This document shows, one piece after another, positions 35,710 through 45,040 of a stretch of 64,000 nucleotides of DNA. Location of the stretch: NCBI GenBank assembly GCA_002254845.1, contig NKPT01000012.1, positions 1 to 64,000 on the forward strand, read 5' to 3'. Under the pieces are notes generated by a model. That model worked only from the letters and a program-made list of their open reading frames with translations, did not search any database and was not told where the DNA came from. Within the stretch, counting starts at the first letter, position 1, and every line of letters starts with the position of its first letter. Both the position numbers and the translations under genes were made by a program. This DNA is from Chloracidobacterium sp. CP2_5A (GTDB lineage Bacteria; Acidobacteriota; Blastocatellia; Chloracidobacteriales; Chloracidobacteriaceae).

Positions 35710-36483
35710 TTAGCGGTGTTGCCAGACGGGCTTGCGCTTTTCACGAAAGGCGCGCAGCCCTTCCTGGACGTCGGCATAGCTCATCAACTGGTTGAGGTAC
35801 TGATCCTCAACCGCTTCCATGGCGGCTTCAATATCGTGAAAGTAAGCTGTGTGCAGCGCCCGCCGCGCCGATTCCAGCACCGGGGCGCTCCAACCGTGCA
35901 AAATAGCGAGCAACTCCTCGGTTTTAGCGGGAAGCTGCTCCGGCGGAACAACGTAGTCCACCAGCCCGGCCCGCTGGGCCTCGGCGGCGTCCAGAACCTC
36001 CGACAGCAGAACCATGCGCGCCGCGCGCCGCCAGCCGATGATGCGCGGCAGCAGAATGCTCGCGGTCGGCGGATACAGACCCAGTCGAATTTCCGGCTGC
36101 CCGAAGGTTGCCGTGGTGACGGCAATGACTAAGTCGCAGTACGCCACCAGCTCGCAGCCCATGCCAAACGCCTGCCCCCGGACGATACCCGCCACCGGCT
36201 TCCCCAACGCGCGCAGGTTGCGGTAAATCGCGTGGAACTCCTGCAGCGTCTGGTAGGCGGTGGTCGGCTGGTGATCGTCAACGGAAATGCCGGTTGAAAA
36301 GGCCGTGCACTCCGGGGACGCCGCGATGACGATGGCTTGAAACGAGTTGGCGGGCTGGCGCCCAAGGTCGTCGAGCGATCGGTTGATTTCGCGCATCATC
36401 GCGAGCGTCAAAACGTTAAGCGGCGGCGACGCCAGCGTGAGAAAGGCGATGCGATGTTCGACACTCAACTCTGCAAGGGCCAT
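35710..36483 (-). CDS. Enoyl-CoA hydratase/isomerase family protein
   Basis: The 257-residue crotonase-fold protein has FSTGISVDDH (oxyanion-hole region), VRGQAFGMGCELVAYCD and TFGQPEIRLGLYP. It keeps both glutamates of classical hydratases (GCEL and GQPEI). The DVxDH-like segment followed by LQEFHAIYRNLRAL resembles cyclohexadienoyl-CoA hydratases, but that specificity is a guess. It lies six bases downstream of the FlK-like thioesterase, so both probably act on acyl-CoA. Confidence 0.85.
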   Translation of the reverse strand: MALAELSVEHRIAFLTLASPPLNVLTLAMMREINRSLDDLGRQPANSFQAIVIAASPECTAFSTGISVDDHQPTTAYQTLQEFHAIYRNLRALGKPVAGIVRGQAFGMGCELVAYCDLVIAVTTATFGQPEIRLGLYPPTASILLPRIIGWRRAARMVLLSEVLDAAEAQRAGLVDYVVPPEQLPAKTEELLAILHGWSAPVLESARRALHTAYFHDIEAAMEAVEDQYLNQLMSYADVQEGLRAFREKRKPVWQHR

Positions 36484-36489
36484 GGCAAG

Positions 36490-36912
36490 TTACCGTGCTG
36501 TCAAGCGTTTTTGCGCGCCGGCCAGAAGGCGCTCCGCCTCGACGACGGCGCGGGCGTGTTCGCCCTCGCCGATTTTACCACCCGGATCGAAGGCTTCCAC
36601 GCGAAAGCGATGAAACTTTTCGTCGCCTCCAAGGTAGGTTGCCGTGACGGTGACGGTCGCGCCAACCGGCGTCGGCGCCAGGTGGCGAACGTTGACCTCG
36701 ACCCCGACCGAAAGCTCATCTGGCTTCTGGATGGCCTCCAACAGGCGACCGCAGGCGAGCTCCATCAGCGCAATCATCCGAATGGTGGCGAAGACGTCAA
36801 GGTAGGCGTCGGCATAGCGCTCGTCCTTCCACTGCGACGAGAGCCCATGCGCTGTATCGTCTTTAGTGACCGCGTAGGTCACGGTTTCCGTTTGTCCAAC
36901 GCTGAGGCTCAC
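36490..36912 (-). CDS. FlK-like acyl-CoA thioesterase (hotdog fold)
   Basis: I chose the GTG at 36912, which overlaps the comM stop as GTGA and has GGAG nine bases upstream; a TTG at 36918 is also possible. The 140-residue hotdog protein aligns by eye with fluoroacetyl-CoA thioesterase Fl[15 protein letters not shown] gives the Thr and Glu, [10 protein letters not shown] gives the His, and GEHARAV matches GTHERAV. The three catalytic residues of FlK are thus kept. Most such proteins are general acyl-CoA thioesterases; fluoroacetate resistance is not implied. It sits between comM and the hydratase gene in one transcript. Confidence 0.83.
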   Translation of the reverse strand: MSLSVGQTETVTYAVTKDDTAHGLSSQWKDERYADAYLDVFATIRMIALMELACGRLLEAIQKPDELSVGVEVNVRHLAPTPVGATVTVTATYLGGDEKFHRFRVEAFDPGGKIGEGEHARAVVEAERLLAGAQKRLTAR

Positions 36913-38468
36913 TGCCAATAGCTCCGGTCGAGGCTACGGTATTGAATGGCTTCCGCGACGTGATGGGGGGCCACGTCGGCGGCGTCTTCGAGGTCGGCAA
37001 TTGTCCGACTGACTTTGAGGATGCGATCATAGGCCCGGGCCGACAGGCCCAGTCGCTCCATGGCGGTTTCCAGCAGGCGGGCGCTCGTTCCATCCAGCTT
37101 GCAGTGGCGACGGATGGCCCGGGGCGTCATATGGGCGTTGCAAAACATCGCTGGCGGCGCGCTGTCGCCGGATTTGAAGCGTTCAAGCTGGCGCTCGCGC
37201 GCTCGAATGACGCGCGCTCGGATGGTTGCTGAATCCTCGCTTGGCGCGTCATGGGCGAGTTCCTGAAAGCCGACGGCCGGCACATCCACGTGAATGTCAA
37301 TCCGGTCGAGGAGCGGGCCGGAAATCTTCGCCACGTACCGCTGAATCTGCGCCGGCGTGCACTTGCATTCGCGCGTCTGGTCGTTGAAGAAGCCGCAGGG
37401 ACAAGGGTTCATTGCCGCGGCCAGCATGAAGCGAGCCGGAAAGGTCAGCGACATCGCCGCGCGCGAAATCGTTACCTTGCCGTCTTCCAACGGCTGCCGC
37501 AGAACTTCTAGCGCGTTCCGGTCGAACTCCGGCAGCTCGTCGAGGAACAGAACGCCGTGGTGAGCGAGGCTGACCTCGCCCGGTCGGGGCGTCGCCCCGC
37601 CGCCAATGAGGCCGGCATCGGAGACAGTGACGTGCGGATTGCGAAAGGGACGCTCGCGCATCATGCCCTGCCCCTGCGTCAGCCCGGCGACGCTGTGGAT
37701 GCGCGTCACGTCGAGGGCCTCTTCAAAGGTCAGCGGCGGCAGCACGGCGGGAATTCGCCGGGCCAGCATGGTTTTGCCAGAGCCGGGCGGCCCGATCATC
37801 AGGATGTTGTGCCCGCCGGCGCAGGCCACTTCAATTGCCCGGCGAACATGCAGTTGCCCGCGAATGTCTCGGAAGTCGAGACTCGCGTCCCCGGCGACGG
37901 CGAGCAGGGCGGCGGCGTCCGCCGTGAAAGGCGGCGGAAGCTCTGCGCTGTTAAGCAGCGCGATGACCTCCGCCAGCGACGCCACCGGATAGGTCGCGAT
38001 GCCGCTCACCACGGCGGCTTCGGGGGCGTTGTCGGTTGGGACGATGATGCGCCGCTTGCCGCTGTCGCGGGCTTTGAGCGCCATGGAAAGCGCGCCCTTG
38101 ACCGGGCGCACCTGCCCGTCGAGCGAAAGCTCGCCGACAAACAACGTGTCGGCAACGTGCCGCGCGCGCGCGTCGCCTGTCGCGCCAAGCACGCCCACGG
38201 CAATCGGCAAGTCAAAGCCGGAGCCTTCCTTGCGCAGGTCGGCCGGCGCAAGGTTGACCGTGACGCGCTGGTTGGGAAACAGATAGCCGCAGTTGACGAT
38301 CGCCGCCCGAATGCGCTCGCGGCTTTCCCGCACGGCCGCGTCCGGCAAGCCTACCATCGTCACAAGGGGCTGCTGGTCGCCGCTATGCGGCGTCAGGTGG
38401 ACTTCAACTTGCACGAGGTGCGCGTCAATGCCGAACACCGCCGCCCCAAAGGTTTTGAATAACGCCAT
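36909..38468 (-). CDS. comM: YifB/ComM family Mg-chelatase-like AAA+ ATPase
   Basis: The 519-residue protein has the N-terminal ChlI-like domain ([38 protein letters not shown]), Walker [12 protein letters not shown], Walker [11 protein letters not shown], the [12 protein letters not shown] cysteine segment with [11 protein letters not shown], and the C-terminal [18 protein letters not shown] helix. ComM is a helicase that promotes branch migration during natural transformation. The ATG at 38468 was preferred to one 12 bases upstream. The gene is complete. The thioesterase downstream is translationally coupled to it. Confidence 0.93.
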   Translation of the reverse strand: MALFKTFGAAVFGIDAHLVQVEVHLTPHSGDQQPLVTMVGLPDAAVRESRERIRAAIVNCGYLFPNQRVTVNLAPADLRKEGSGFDLPIAVGVLGATGDARARHVADTLFVGELSLDGQVRPVKGALSMALKARDSGKRRIIVPTDNAPEAAVVSGIATYPVASLAEVIALLNSAELPPPFTADAAALLAVAGDASLDFRDIRGQLHVRRAIEVACAGGHNILMIGPPGSGKTMLARRIPAVLPPLTFEEALDVTRIHSVAGLTQGQGMMRERPFRNPHVTVSDAGLIGGGATPRPGEVSLAHHGVLFLDELPEFDRNALEVLRQPLEDGKVTISRAAMSLTFPARFMLAAAMNPCPCGFFNDQTRECKCTPAQIQRYVAKISGPLLDRIDIHVDVPAVGFQELAHDAPSEDSATIRARVIRARERQLERFKSGDSAPPAMFCNAHMTPRAIRRHCKLDGTSARLLETAMERLGLSARAYDRILKVSRTIADLEDAADVAPHHVAEAIQYRSLDRSYWQ

Positions 38469-38653
38469 GACAGGTGACAACGAGTAGCTGGACTGGCAAA
38501 AATGAAACTAGGCGTTTCGCTTGCGACGCGCAAGCTGTAATCCAGGAAGGGCGGGACGCTCGCTCTCCCGGTTGCTCCCGGATGGCGGACTTGATTGAAT
38601 CGGTTCCGCGCCAAACAGCTCGTTCGGCAACCAGCCCGCGCGTGAAGCTCACG

Positions 38654-39514
38654 ATGTTTCGCTCCTTATTTACTGACAGCCTGCGGCGGGCTACCGCCAA
38701 CGCCAGATGGGCGCTTGTTCTGACGGTTATCAACTTGGCTCTGTCCCTTCTGGCGCTGTTGCCGGTCGCGCTCTGGCTGCATGACGTCAATGGATCCTCG
38801 CTGTTTGGCGAGCGCTTGCTGAAAGGGTCGCTTGACATCGAGTGGCTGCTGGCCGCGCTCCGTATCGGCAAAAGCGCCTTTCCCATTCGGTTGCTCATCG
38901 CCTGCGGGCTGGCCACGCTGATTGGATGGCTTGTCGCGGTCTTTCTCTCGGGCGGAATCATCGCCTCGTTTGTCGCGCAGGAAGCGCCCCGCGCTTTTTG
39001 GACTGACTGTCGCCGGCACTTTCTCCCGCTATTGGCGGCCGGGCTGGCGATATTTTTGCTTCAGATCGTCGCGGGTCTCGCGCTGGCGCTGGGCTGGGCG
39101 ACTTTGTACGCCGAGCTGACCCGCGATCAGACCACGCCCTTTCGGGCTGAGCTGATGCAGTGGCTGGGCGCGGCAACGTCTTTAGTCGCCTTCTGGGCCC
39201 TTGGGCTGGCGGCGGATTACCTCAAGCTGGCGCTGGTCGCCCATAGACGGCGGCCGCTGTCAGGGCGATTGCGCGCTGGTCTTGGGCTCCTGCGCCGCTA
39301 CCCGGTCACAGCCGTCGGCTTTTACATCTGGACGACCGTTTTGTGGCTTGCGGCCGTCGGCGGGTTGATCTGGCTGACCGGTCAGGCGTCGCCGCCGACC
39401 TGGACCTCAGCCGCCCTGCTGTTTGCGCTGAGTCAGGCGCTAGTTTTCGCCCGGCACTGGATCAGATTGGTTTTCATCGCCGGCGGATGCCGCTTGCTGG
39501 AGGCGGCGCCGTGA
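38654..39514 (+). CDS. Polytopic membrane protein of unknown function
   Basis: From the ATG at 38654 the 286-residue product has about six membrane segments (VLTVINLALSLLALLPVALW, LLIACGLATLIGWLVAVFLSGG, FLPLLAAGLAIFLLQIVAGL and others). It may start at GTG 38642. No conserved motif is recognised. Its stop shares one base with the start of the SGNH lipoprotein, so they are co-translated and may act together at the envelope. The region before it is divergent from comM. Confidence 0.68.
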   Translation: MFRSLFTDSLRRATANARWALVLTVINLALSLLALLPVALWLHDVNGSSLFGERLLKGSLDIEWLLAALRIGKSAFPIRLLIACGLATLIGWLVAVFLSGGIIASFVAQEAPRAFWTDCRRHFLPLLAAGLAIFLLQIVAGLALALGWATLYAELTRDQTTPFRAELMQWLGAATSLVAFWALGLAADYLKLALVAHRRRPLSGRLRAGLGLLRRYPVTAVGFYIWTTVLWLAAVGGLIWLTGQASPPTWTSAALLFALSQALVFARHWIRLVFIAGGCRLLEAAP

Positions 39515-40269
39515 TGCTTGAGTCGCCGCTAGCCAGACGCCGGGCGTGGCGAGCGCGGCTTTTCCTCTGGCTGTGCGCGGCGGCGCTCGTCGGCTGTCGC
39601 CCGGCCCCGTCGCCGCGCCCGCCAGCCGGCGGCGCGGCGAGCGGCGAGCGGAAAGGCTTAGCCATGGAACGCTATCTAGCTTTAGGGGATTCCTACACGA
39701 TTGGCGAAGGCGTCGCCGAGAAAGAGCGCTTTCCGGAACAGCTCTGCGCCGTCTTGCGACAGCGCGGGCGCGACGTGGACGCGCCGCGCCTCATCGCCCG
39801 CACCGGCTGGACGACCGACGAGCTGGCCGCCGCGATCACAGCCGACCAGCCGCCGGGGACGTTTGACTTTGTGACGCTGCTCATCGGCGTCAACGACCAA
39901 TATCGGGGACGAGCGCCGGAAGCCTACCGCCTGTTGTTTCGCGCCTTGCTCAAGCAAGCAGTCAGCTTCGCGGGCGGCGATGCGCGGCGCGTCATGGTTA
40001 TCTCGATTCCCGACTGGTGCGCGACGCCGTTCGCCGCCGGGCAGGGGCGGTCGAGCGAAGGCGCGCTCATTGACCAATTCAATGCCGTCAACCGCGCGGA
40101 GGCTCTGGCGGTCGGCGCGCCGTATGCAGACGTGACAGAGATTTCGCGCCGCGCCGCCCGCGACCGATCGCTCCTGGCTCAGGACGGGCTGCATCCGTCA
40201 GGACAGATGTACGCCTTGTGGGTTGAGGTCATCCTGCCGCTCGTTCCAGCGCCCTCGCCGGGCGAGTAG
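39514..40269 (+). CDS. SGNH/GDSL-type hydrolase, predicted lipoprotein
   Basis: The ATG at 39514 has GGAGG upstream and gives 251 residues. The N-terminus (ARLFLWLCAAALVGC) ends in a lipobox Cys. SGNH blocks are LALGDSYTIGEG (block I Ser), GWTTDELAAAI, TLLIGVNDQYRG (block III Asn) and DGLHPSGQMY (block V Asp and His). It should hydrolyse ester bonds in lipids or acetylated sugars at the membrane. The overlap with the preceding membrane gene suggests a shared role. Substrate unknown. Confidence 0.88.
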   Translation: MLESPLARRRAWRARLFLWLCAAALVGCRPAPSPRPPAGGAASGERKGLAMERYLALGDSYTIGEGVAEKERFPEQLCAVLRQRGRDVDAPRLIARTGWTTDELAAAITADQPPGTFDFVTLLIGVNDQYRGRAPEAYRLLFRALLKQAVSFAGGDARRVMVISIPDWCATPFAAGQGRSSEGALIDQFNAVNRAEALAVGAPYADVTEISRRAARDRSLLAQDGLHPSGQMYALWVEVILPLVPAPSPGE

Positions 40270-40344
40270 CTTCGCGGCGGCGATTCGCCTATACATTGCA
40301 CGGCAACGACGACTGCCAAATCCCGCCCCGGAGCGACGCCCGCT

Positions 40345-41517
40345 ATGCGCACCATTCGAGACCTCGATTTACATAATCGCCGCGCCTTTATTCGCGTGGA
40401 TTTCAACGCGCCCGTCAAGGATGGCCGCGTGACGGACGACACGCGCATTCGCGCCGCCGTTCCGACCATTCAACTGGCCCGCGAGAAAGGCGCGAAGGTG
40501 ATTCTGGCTTCCCACTTGGGACGGCCCAAGGGCGCGCCGGAAGCGAAGTACAGCTTGCAACCGGTCCTTGGCCCGCTATCGGAGCTGATTGGCGCGCCGG
40601 CGCGGTTTGCGCCCGATTGCGTTGGCCCGGACGTGGCAGCCCTCATCGCGGAGCTTCAGCCCGGCGATGTGTTGCTGCTCGAAAACCTGCGCTTTCATGC
40701 GGGAGAAGAGAAAAACGACGAGGCTTTCGCGCGGCAATTGGCGGCGCTGGCGGATGCGTATGTCAATGACGCCTTCGGCGCGGCGCACCGGGCGCATGCC
40801 TCAACGGCCGGCATGGCGGCATTCGTCGCCGAGCGCGGCGTTGGGCTGCTGATGGAGCGCGAGCTGGAATACCTCGGCAAGGCTTTGCACGCGCCGGAAC
40901 ATCCATATGTCGCTATCCTGGGCGGAGCGAAGGTTTCTGACAAGATTGAGGTCATTGATAAGATGCTTGACGTGGCCGATGCCGTGCTGATCGGCGGCGC
41001 GATGGCCTACACGTTTCTGAAGGCGCGCGGCGCGGAGGTCGGTCGGTCGCTGGTCGAGGACGATAAGCTCGAGGTAGCGCGCGCGCTGGAAGCCAAGGCG
41101 CGCGAGCGAAACGTCCGGCTGCGGCTGCCGACCGATCACGTGGTCGGCGACTTGGCGCGGCCGGAGCTGGAGCCGCAAACCGTATCGGCGACGGCGACGC
41201 CGGCTGACTTGGCCGGCTATGACATCGGGCCGGAAACCGTCGCCGCGTACTGTGCGGAAATTGCGGCCGCCCGGATGATTATCTGGAACGGCCCGATGGG
41301 CATCTTCGAGCATCCGCGCTACGCCGCCGGCACGAACGCCATTGCCGCGGCCGTCGCCGAAGCCGAGGCCGTCAGCATCGTTGGCGGCGGCGACAGCGTC
41401 GCGGCCATTAACGCGGCCGGTCTAGGCGCTAAGATTACGCACGTTTCGACTGGCGGCGGAGCGAGTCTGGAGTTTCTTTCCGGGCTTGAGCTGCCTGGCG
41501 TAGCCGCGCTGAAATAA
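40345..41517 (+). CDS. pgk: Phosphoglycerate kinase
   Basis: The 390-residue enzyme converts 1,3-bisphosphoglycerate and ADP to 3-phosphoglycerate and ATP in glycolysis or the Calvin cycle. [70 protein letters not shown] and NGPMGIFE followed by GGGDSVAAI are all classical. Length is normal. TATACAT about 60 bases upstream may be part of a promoter. recF follows after 12 bases; gap is not adjacent. Confidence 0.97.
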   Translation: MRTIRDLDLHNRRAFIRVDFNAPVKDGRVTDDTRIRAAVPTIQLAREKGAKVILASHLGRPKGAPEAKYSLQPVLGPLSELIGAPARFAPDCVGPDVAALIAELQPGDVLLLENLRFHAGEEKNDEAFARQLAALADAYVNDAFGAAHRAHASTAGMAAFVAERGVGLLMERELEYLGKALHAPEHPYVAILGGAKVSDKIEVIDKMLDVADAVLIGGAMAYTFLKARGAEVGRSLVEDDKLEVARALEAKARERNVRLRLPTDHVVGDLARPELEPQTVSATATPADLAGYDIGPETVAAYCAEIAAARMIIWNGPMGIFEHPRYAAGTNAIAAAVAEAEAVSIVGGGDSVAAINAAGLGAKITHVSTGGGASLEFLSGLELPGVAALK

Positions 41518-41529
41518 CCCTCAAGTCGC

Positions 41530-42696
41530 ATGGATATCGTTTCGGTCAGGGCGGACGGCTTTCGCAATCTCGCCGGAACCTTGCGCGCCGCGCCGGGCCT
41601 CAATGTTCTCTGGGGCGACAACGGGCAGGGGAAGACCAACTGGCTGGAGGCCATCTACCTGCTGGCGACGACGAAATCCTTCCGCTCGCATCAATCCCAG
41701 GATTTTATCGCCTTCGGCGCGAAGGCGGCCCATTTGCGGGCGGAAATCGCGCGTCGCTCCGCGCCGGTCACGCTCGATCTGCACCTCGAAGCCGGACGCA
41801 AGACGCTGTTCGTCAACGGCAAGCGAGCCGCTTTGAGCGATTACTTGGGCCAGCTCGCGGTTTTCGCCTATGGGCGCGAAGCGCTCGATGTGATTCGCGG
41901 CGAGCCGAGCGAGCGCCGCCGCTTTCTTGACCGGGGGATTGTGAGCCTGAAGCCGTCCTACGTGCAGACGCTGGCGGATTACAATCGCGCGCTCAAGCAA
42001 AAAAGCGCTTTATTGCGCGCGGCGGCGGAGCGGCCCGACCGGCGCGGCTGGCTGGATTCGCTTGAGGATTGGAACGCGCAACTGGCCGAGCTTGGGACGC
42101 GCCTCCACGTCGAGCGGGCGCGCTACGCTGAAATGCTCAATGCGCGCTTGGATAGGGGGCTTTTTAGCCCCGAGCGGATGACGGCGCGGTATCTTTCATC
42201 GCTGGAGCTTGATCCGTCCGTGACGGCCGAGTCCTTTCGGGCGGCGCTGACGGAACGGCTGGCGCGTCGCCGCGAAGCTGAGTTGGCGGCCGGCCATGCG
42301 CTGGTCGGCCCGCACCGCGACGACCTGGCAATTTTGATGGATGGGCGCGATGTGGCGCGGTTCGGCAGCGCCGGTCAGCAGCGCAGCGCGTTGCTCGTCT
42401 TGACGCTGGGGCAGCTTGCGCTTTACCGCGAGCGCTGCGCCGAGCCGCCGGTATTTCTGCTTGACGACCTTGACGCCGAGCTTGATGCTCGACGCATCAC
42501 GGCGCTGCTTGAGTATTTGCAGGACAAAGCGCAAGCCTTTGTCACCACGACCAAGCCCGGGCTGGTTCGCGGCCCAGCCTGCCGACAGGCGCTCCGCGCC
42601 GGGCGCTTTGTCGAAGATGACGACAAGGGCTTGGACAAGCTTGAAAAGCCCCTTCCAGAAATGGAGGCTCCGCCGTGCGATCTTTCATGCTCGTGA
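41530..42696 (+). CDS. recF: DNA replication and repair protein RecF
   Basis: The 388-residue SMC-like ATPase has Walker [52 protein letters not shown], the signature [15 protein letters not shown] and Walker [14 protein letters not shown]. It loads RecA at gaps with RecO and RecR. It is next to pgk rather than dnaN/gyrB, so the usual origin cluster is broken up. The downstream gene starts 22 bases before its stop. Confidence 0.93.
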   Translation: MDIVSVRADGFRNLAGTLRAAPGLNVLWGDNGQGKTNWLEAIYLLATTKSFRSHQSQDFIAFGAKAAHLRAEIARRSAPVTLDLHLEAGRKTLFVNGKRAALSDYLGQLAVFAYGREALDVIRGEPSERRRFLDRGIVSLKPSYVQTLADYNRALKQKSALLRAAAERPDRRGWLDSLEDWNAQLAELGTRLHVERARYAEMLNARLDRGLFSPERMTARYLSSLELDPSVTAESFRAALTERLARRREAELAAGHALVGPHRDDLAILMDGRDVARFGSAGQQRSALLVLTLGQLALYRERCAEPPVFLLDDLDAELDARRITALLEYLQDKAQAFVTTTKPGLVRGPACRQALRAGRFVEDDDKGLDKLEKPLPEMEAPPCDLSCS

Positions 42697-43142
42697 TGAC
42701 CATCCTGAGCGGATGGGCGACGCTCATGGCCACGCCGCCCGGCGGCGTGGCTACGGCGCAAAGCGCGCCGCAAAAAATTGTGACGGCTGCCCAAGTCAAC
42801 GGCACGTGGCAACGGAAGGACGGCAGCGCGTTCAAAATTCTGGCGCTGGGCCGCCAGCGGCTGCGGGTTTCGTTTGACGGCATCTATGAATACCGTCTCC
42901 CGGACGGCGCGCCGACCGCCAACATCGGCGTCGGCGAAGGCGTCGCCTTTATCGAAGGCGATACGGCGACGTTCAATCCGATGGGGGGCGAAGACCTGGA
43001 TTGCAAGATCAGGATGCGCTTCGCCAAAGGAAAACTTATTGTCACGCAGGAAGGGGTTTGCGGATTTGGTCACAACGTGACGGCGGCGGGCGTGTATCGC
43101 CGCGTCAGCGCCGCGAAGCCCAAGTTCGACCCTGTCCCATAG
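42675..43142 (+). CDS. Small secreted protein of unknown function
   Basis: The 155-residue product has a signal peptide ([19 protein letters not shown]... through GGVATAQS) and a beta-rich mature domain: AAQVNGTWQRKDGSAFKILAL, LRVSFDGIYEYRLPDG, GEDLDCKIRMRF and GVCGFGHNVTAAGVYRRV, with two Cys that could form a disulphide. It overlaps the end of recF by 22 bases and is close to the TSUP permease (six bases). I do not recognise the family. Confidence 0.68.
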   Translation: MRSFMLVMTILSGWATLMATPPGGVATAQSAPQKIVTAAQVNGTWQRKDGSAFKILALGRQRLRVSFDGIYEYRLPDGAPTANIGVGEGVAFIEGDTATFNPMGGEDLDCKIRMRFAKGKLIVTQEGVCGFGHNVTAAGVYRRVSAAKPKFDPVP

Positions 43143-43148
43143 CCTTTT

Positions 43149-43877
43149 ATGGACTGGACGCTACTTTCCTGGGTGACGGCGGGCGTTTTTATTATCGCTA
43201 CGCTTTACGCCTCGGTCGGACATGCCGGAGCCTCTGGCTACGTCGCGGTCATGACGCTGGCCGGACTTGCTCCGACCGTCGTCAAGCCGACGGCGCTGAT
43301 ACTTAACATTTTGGTGGCCCTGATCGCGACGTGGCAGTTCGCGCCGTATTGCGAGTGGCGGCGCTTCTGGCCGTTTGCGCTGCTGGCGCTCCCGTTGGCG
43401 TTTGTCGGCGGTTACTTCACGGCCCCGCCAGAGGTTTTCAAGCGGCTGGTCGGAGGCGTTTTGTGGCTTTCGGCCATCCGTCTGTGGCTGCCGAAGTCGG
43501 TTGAGGGCGAGCCGCGGTTCCCATCGATCGCTTTGGCGCTGCCAAGCGGCGCGGCGATTGGGCTGTTGGCGGGATTGACCGGCACGGGCGGGGGCATTTT
43601 TTTGACGCCGCTGCTGCTCTTGGCCCGGTGGGCGGAGACAAAGACGGCCTCGGCCGTGTCGGCGGCGTTTATTCTGGGCAATTCGCTGGCGGGGCTGCTG
43701 GGGTATGTCGCCAGCGCATCGCCGCTGCCGGCGTTGATCTGGCCGTTACTTGTGGCGGCGCTTGCGGGCGGCTGGCTAGGATCTTACCTGGGGAGTCGCC
43801 GCCTGCCGCCGCGCGTCATTGAGCGCGCCTTGTCAGCCGTGTTGATCGTCGCCGGCGGGAAGCTGTTGTTTGGGTGA
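43149..43877 (+). CDS. TSUP (TauE/SafE) family membrane permease
   Basis: The 242-residue protein has about eight membrane segments and the TSUP twin motifs: GHAGASGYVAVMTLAGLAP in the first half and GLTGTGGGIFLTPLLLLARWAETKT in the second. It should export or import small organosulfur or sulfite-type anions, or a related compound. The substrate is not deducible. It starts six bases after the small secreted protein gene. Confidence 0.88.
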   Translation: MDWTLLSWVTAGVFIIATLYASVGHAGASGYVAVMTLAGLAPTVVKPTALILNILVALIATWQFAPYCEWRRFWPFALLALPLAFVGGYFTAPPEVFKRLVGGVLWLSAIRLWLPKSVEGEPRFPSIALALPSGAAIGLLAGLTGTGGGIFLTPLLLLARWAETKTASAVSAAFILGNSLAGLLGYVASASPLPALIWPLLVAALAGGWLGSYLGSRRLPPRVIERALSAVLIVAGGKLLFG

Positions 43878-43882
43878 CCCCC

Positions 43883-43912
43883 GGCGCAAGCGATGGGGGC
43901 GCAAGCGATGGG
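43883..43912. repeat. 15-bp tandem direct repeat, two copies
   Basis: GGCGCAAGCGATGGG occurs at 43883-43897 and again, immediately adjacent, at 43898-43912. It starts five bases after the TSUP gene in the 376-base gene-poor stretch that runs to 44253. Role unknown. Confidence 0.9.
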
Positions 43913-44021
43913 TAAGCTTTTCCACGGCAGCTTGAAGATTTCTATTTCCCTGGACGGTTGGTCGCGCTATTTTGGCGGCGCAATGTGGCAGTCCTTCGCT
44001 GGTTGCCGATACTGACGTTGC

Positions 44022-44091
44022 AAGGAGGTGATCCATGAATGAAGGAACGCTTCCGGGCTTTTCGTCAGCGAGCGCCGCGCGCGTTCGCTAG
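44022..44091 (+). promoter_or_regulatory. Thirteen-base perfect Shine-Dalgarno followed by a possible 18-residue leader peptide
   Basis: AAGGAGGTGATCC (44022-44034) is the exact complement of the 3' end of bacterial 16S rRNA (GGATCACCTCCTT). It is followed at once by ATG 44035, opening an 18-codon frame (MNEGTLPGFSSASAARVR, stop 44089-44091). A second ATG at 44039 opens a 72-codon basic frame ending at 44257, which looks like non-coding composition. Nothing upstream resembles rRNA, so this is not a 16S remnant. A leader peptide or a ribosome-holding element is possible. The stretch 43878-44253 holds no other gene that I can support. Confidence 0.5.
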
Positions 44092-44228
44092 CGCGGCGAA
44101 GCCCGGCTTTCAGGCTTGTTGTCTGAGCGTTGACCGCCGCCTGCGAAAGCGCGGGCGGCGGTTCGCGCTTGAGCGGCTTCGCCTTCGCCAATCGGCGGAG
44201 CGTTGGCGGCCACTGCGGGGAAAGCGCG

Positions 44229-44270
44229 GCGAGCGAGCGTTAGCGAGCGAGCGTTAGCGAGCGAGCGATT
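44229..44270. repeat. 14-bp tandem repeat spanning a stop codon
   Basis: GCGAGCGAGCGTTA occurs at 44229-44242 and 44243-44256, and with a changed end (GATT) at 44257-44270. Read on the minus strand, each of the first two units contains TAA in frame, the second copy being the stop of the 44254-44877 gene. The last codons ESLAR of that protein lie in the repeat. Confidence 0.9.
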
Positions 44271-44877
44271 CGCGCGGCTCGGCGCTGTAATGCGCGACCA
44301 GGTCGCTCGGCGCCGGCTCGCCAAGGAACCGCTCGCGGAGCTTGTGCCAGAGCGCCAGGCGCGTCCAGTCCGGTTCTTTGCGAACTTTCATCTCGTCCGT
44401 CAAGTACGGGTTGGGCAGGAAAACGGTTGTCATTTGCTCGCCGGCACCGTTCCACATCCGCAGCCCCCAGCTCCGCCCGCCGCCGCAGCGTTGACCGCGT
44501 TGCAGAAAAAACGCGACTTTCGCCACTTGGCGCTGCTTGGCGACGTCCGGCGTCGGCGCCTGCCGGTGAACGCCCGTGCACAGGTGAAAGTGCCAGTAGC
44601 CAAGGTCAACGGTGAGGTAGCCGTCCAGAAACGTCACCTTGGGCGCTCGCTCGAAGCGAACTTCAAAAACCGCCCCTTCGATACAGGGTCCGACGACAAT
44701 TTCGCGCCAGTGGTCCTTGAACAGCAAGTCGGTTAACGCCTGCATGCTCGCTGGGCCGGCGTCAAAGTAGTCATACTCGAGCGCGCCGCCGCCCGGCAGC
44801 TCGATGACTTCGCGCGTTAGGCGTTCAGGGCGCGGCGCGGGTGTGGTATGAGCGGCAGTTGCGGAAGCGTCGGTCAT
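44254..44877 (-). CDS. Conserved-looking protein of unknown function with HFHLC motif
   Basis: This 207-residue soluble protein has a run of well-ordered motifs: VVGPCIEGAVFEVRFERAP, LTVDLGYWHFHLCTGVH, AKVAFFLQRGQRCGGGRSWG, RMWNGAGEQMTTVFLPNPYL and KEPDWTRLALWHKLRERFLG. The two His in WHFHLC and the one in GVH could bind metal. I have an impression that similar proteins occur in phototrophs, but I cannot name a family with confidence. The start at 44877 follows a 163-base gap to the divergent holB. Its stop codon lies inside a 14-bp tandem repeat. Confidence 0.75.
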   Translation of the reverse strand: MTDASATAAHTTPAPRPERLTREVIELPGGGALEYDYFDAGPASMQALTDLLFKDHWREIVVGPCIEGAVFEVRFERAPKVTFLDGYLTVDLGYWHFHLCTGVHRQAPTPDVAKQRQVAKVAFFLQRGQRCGGGRSWGLRMWNGAGEQMTTVFLPNPYLTDEMKVRKEPDWTRLALWHKLRERFLGEPAPSDLVAHYSAEPRESLAR

Positions 44878-45040
44878 TGCGGGAAGACTCCGCGCGGCAG
44901 GGAAATCGAGACGCGGGGCGGATGCGGGCTGAAAACGCTCGGCGCGCGCGTCGGCTGTCCGCAGACTACAACGGAAGGCGGCGGCGCGAAAGTCGGAATT
45001 TTACGAACGCAACCTGGCTTCCGCGCTTTGCTTCTTAGGC

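Noticed and set aside
35790-35812. Inverted repeat GGTTGAGG...CCTCAACC
   Set aside because: It lies inside the enoyl-CoA hydratase coding region, and eight-base arms are expected by chance at this composition.
37557-38462. 301-codon plus-strand open frame opposite comM
   Set aside because: Antisense shadow of comM; no family motif.
44022-44034. Possible 16S rRNA 3' end on the minus strand
   Set aside because: The thirteen bases match, but the adjoining sequence does not continue into the 16S helix 45 region, so it is not an rRNA remnant.
44039-44257. 72-codon frame MKERFRAFRQ using the strong ribosome site
   Set aside because: Arg-rich, composition like shadow frames, and it runs through the tandem repeat into the opposite gene; the 18-codon frame has better spacing.
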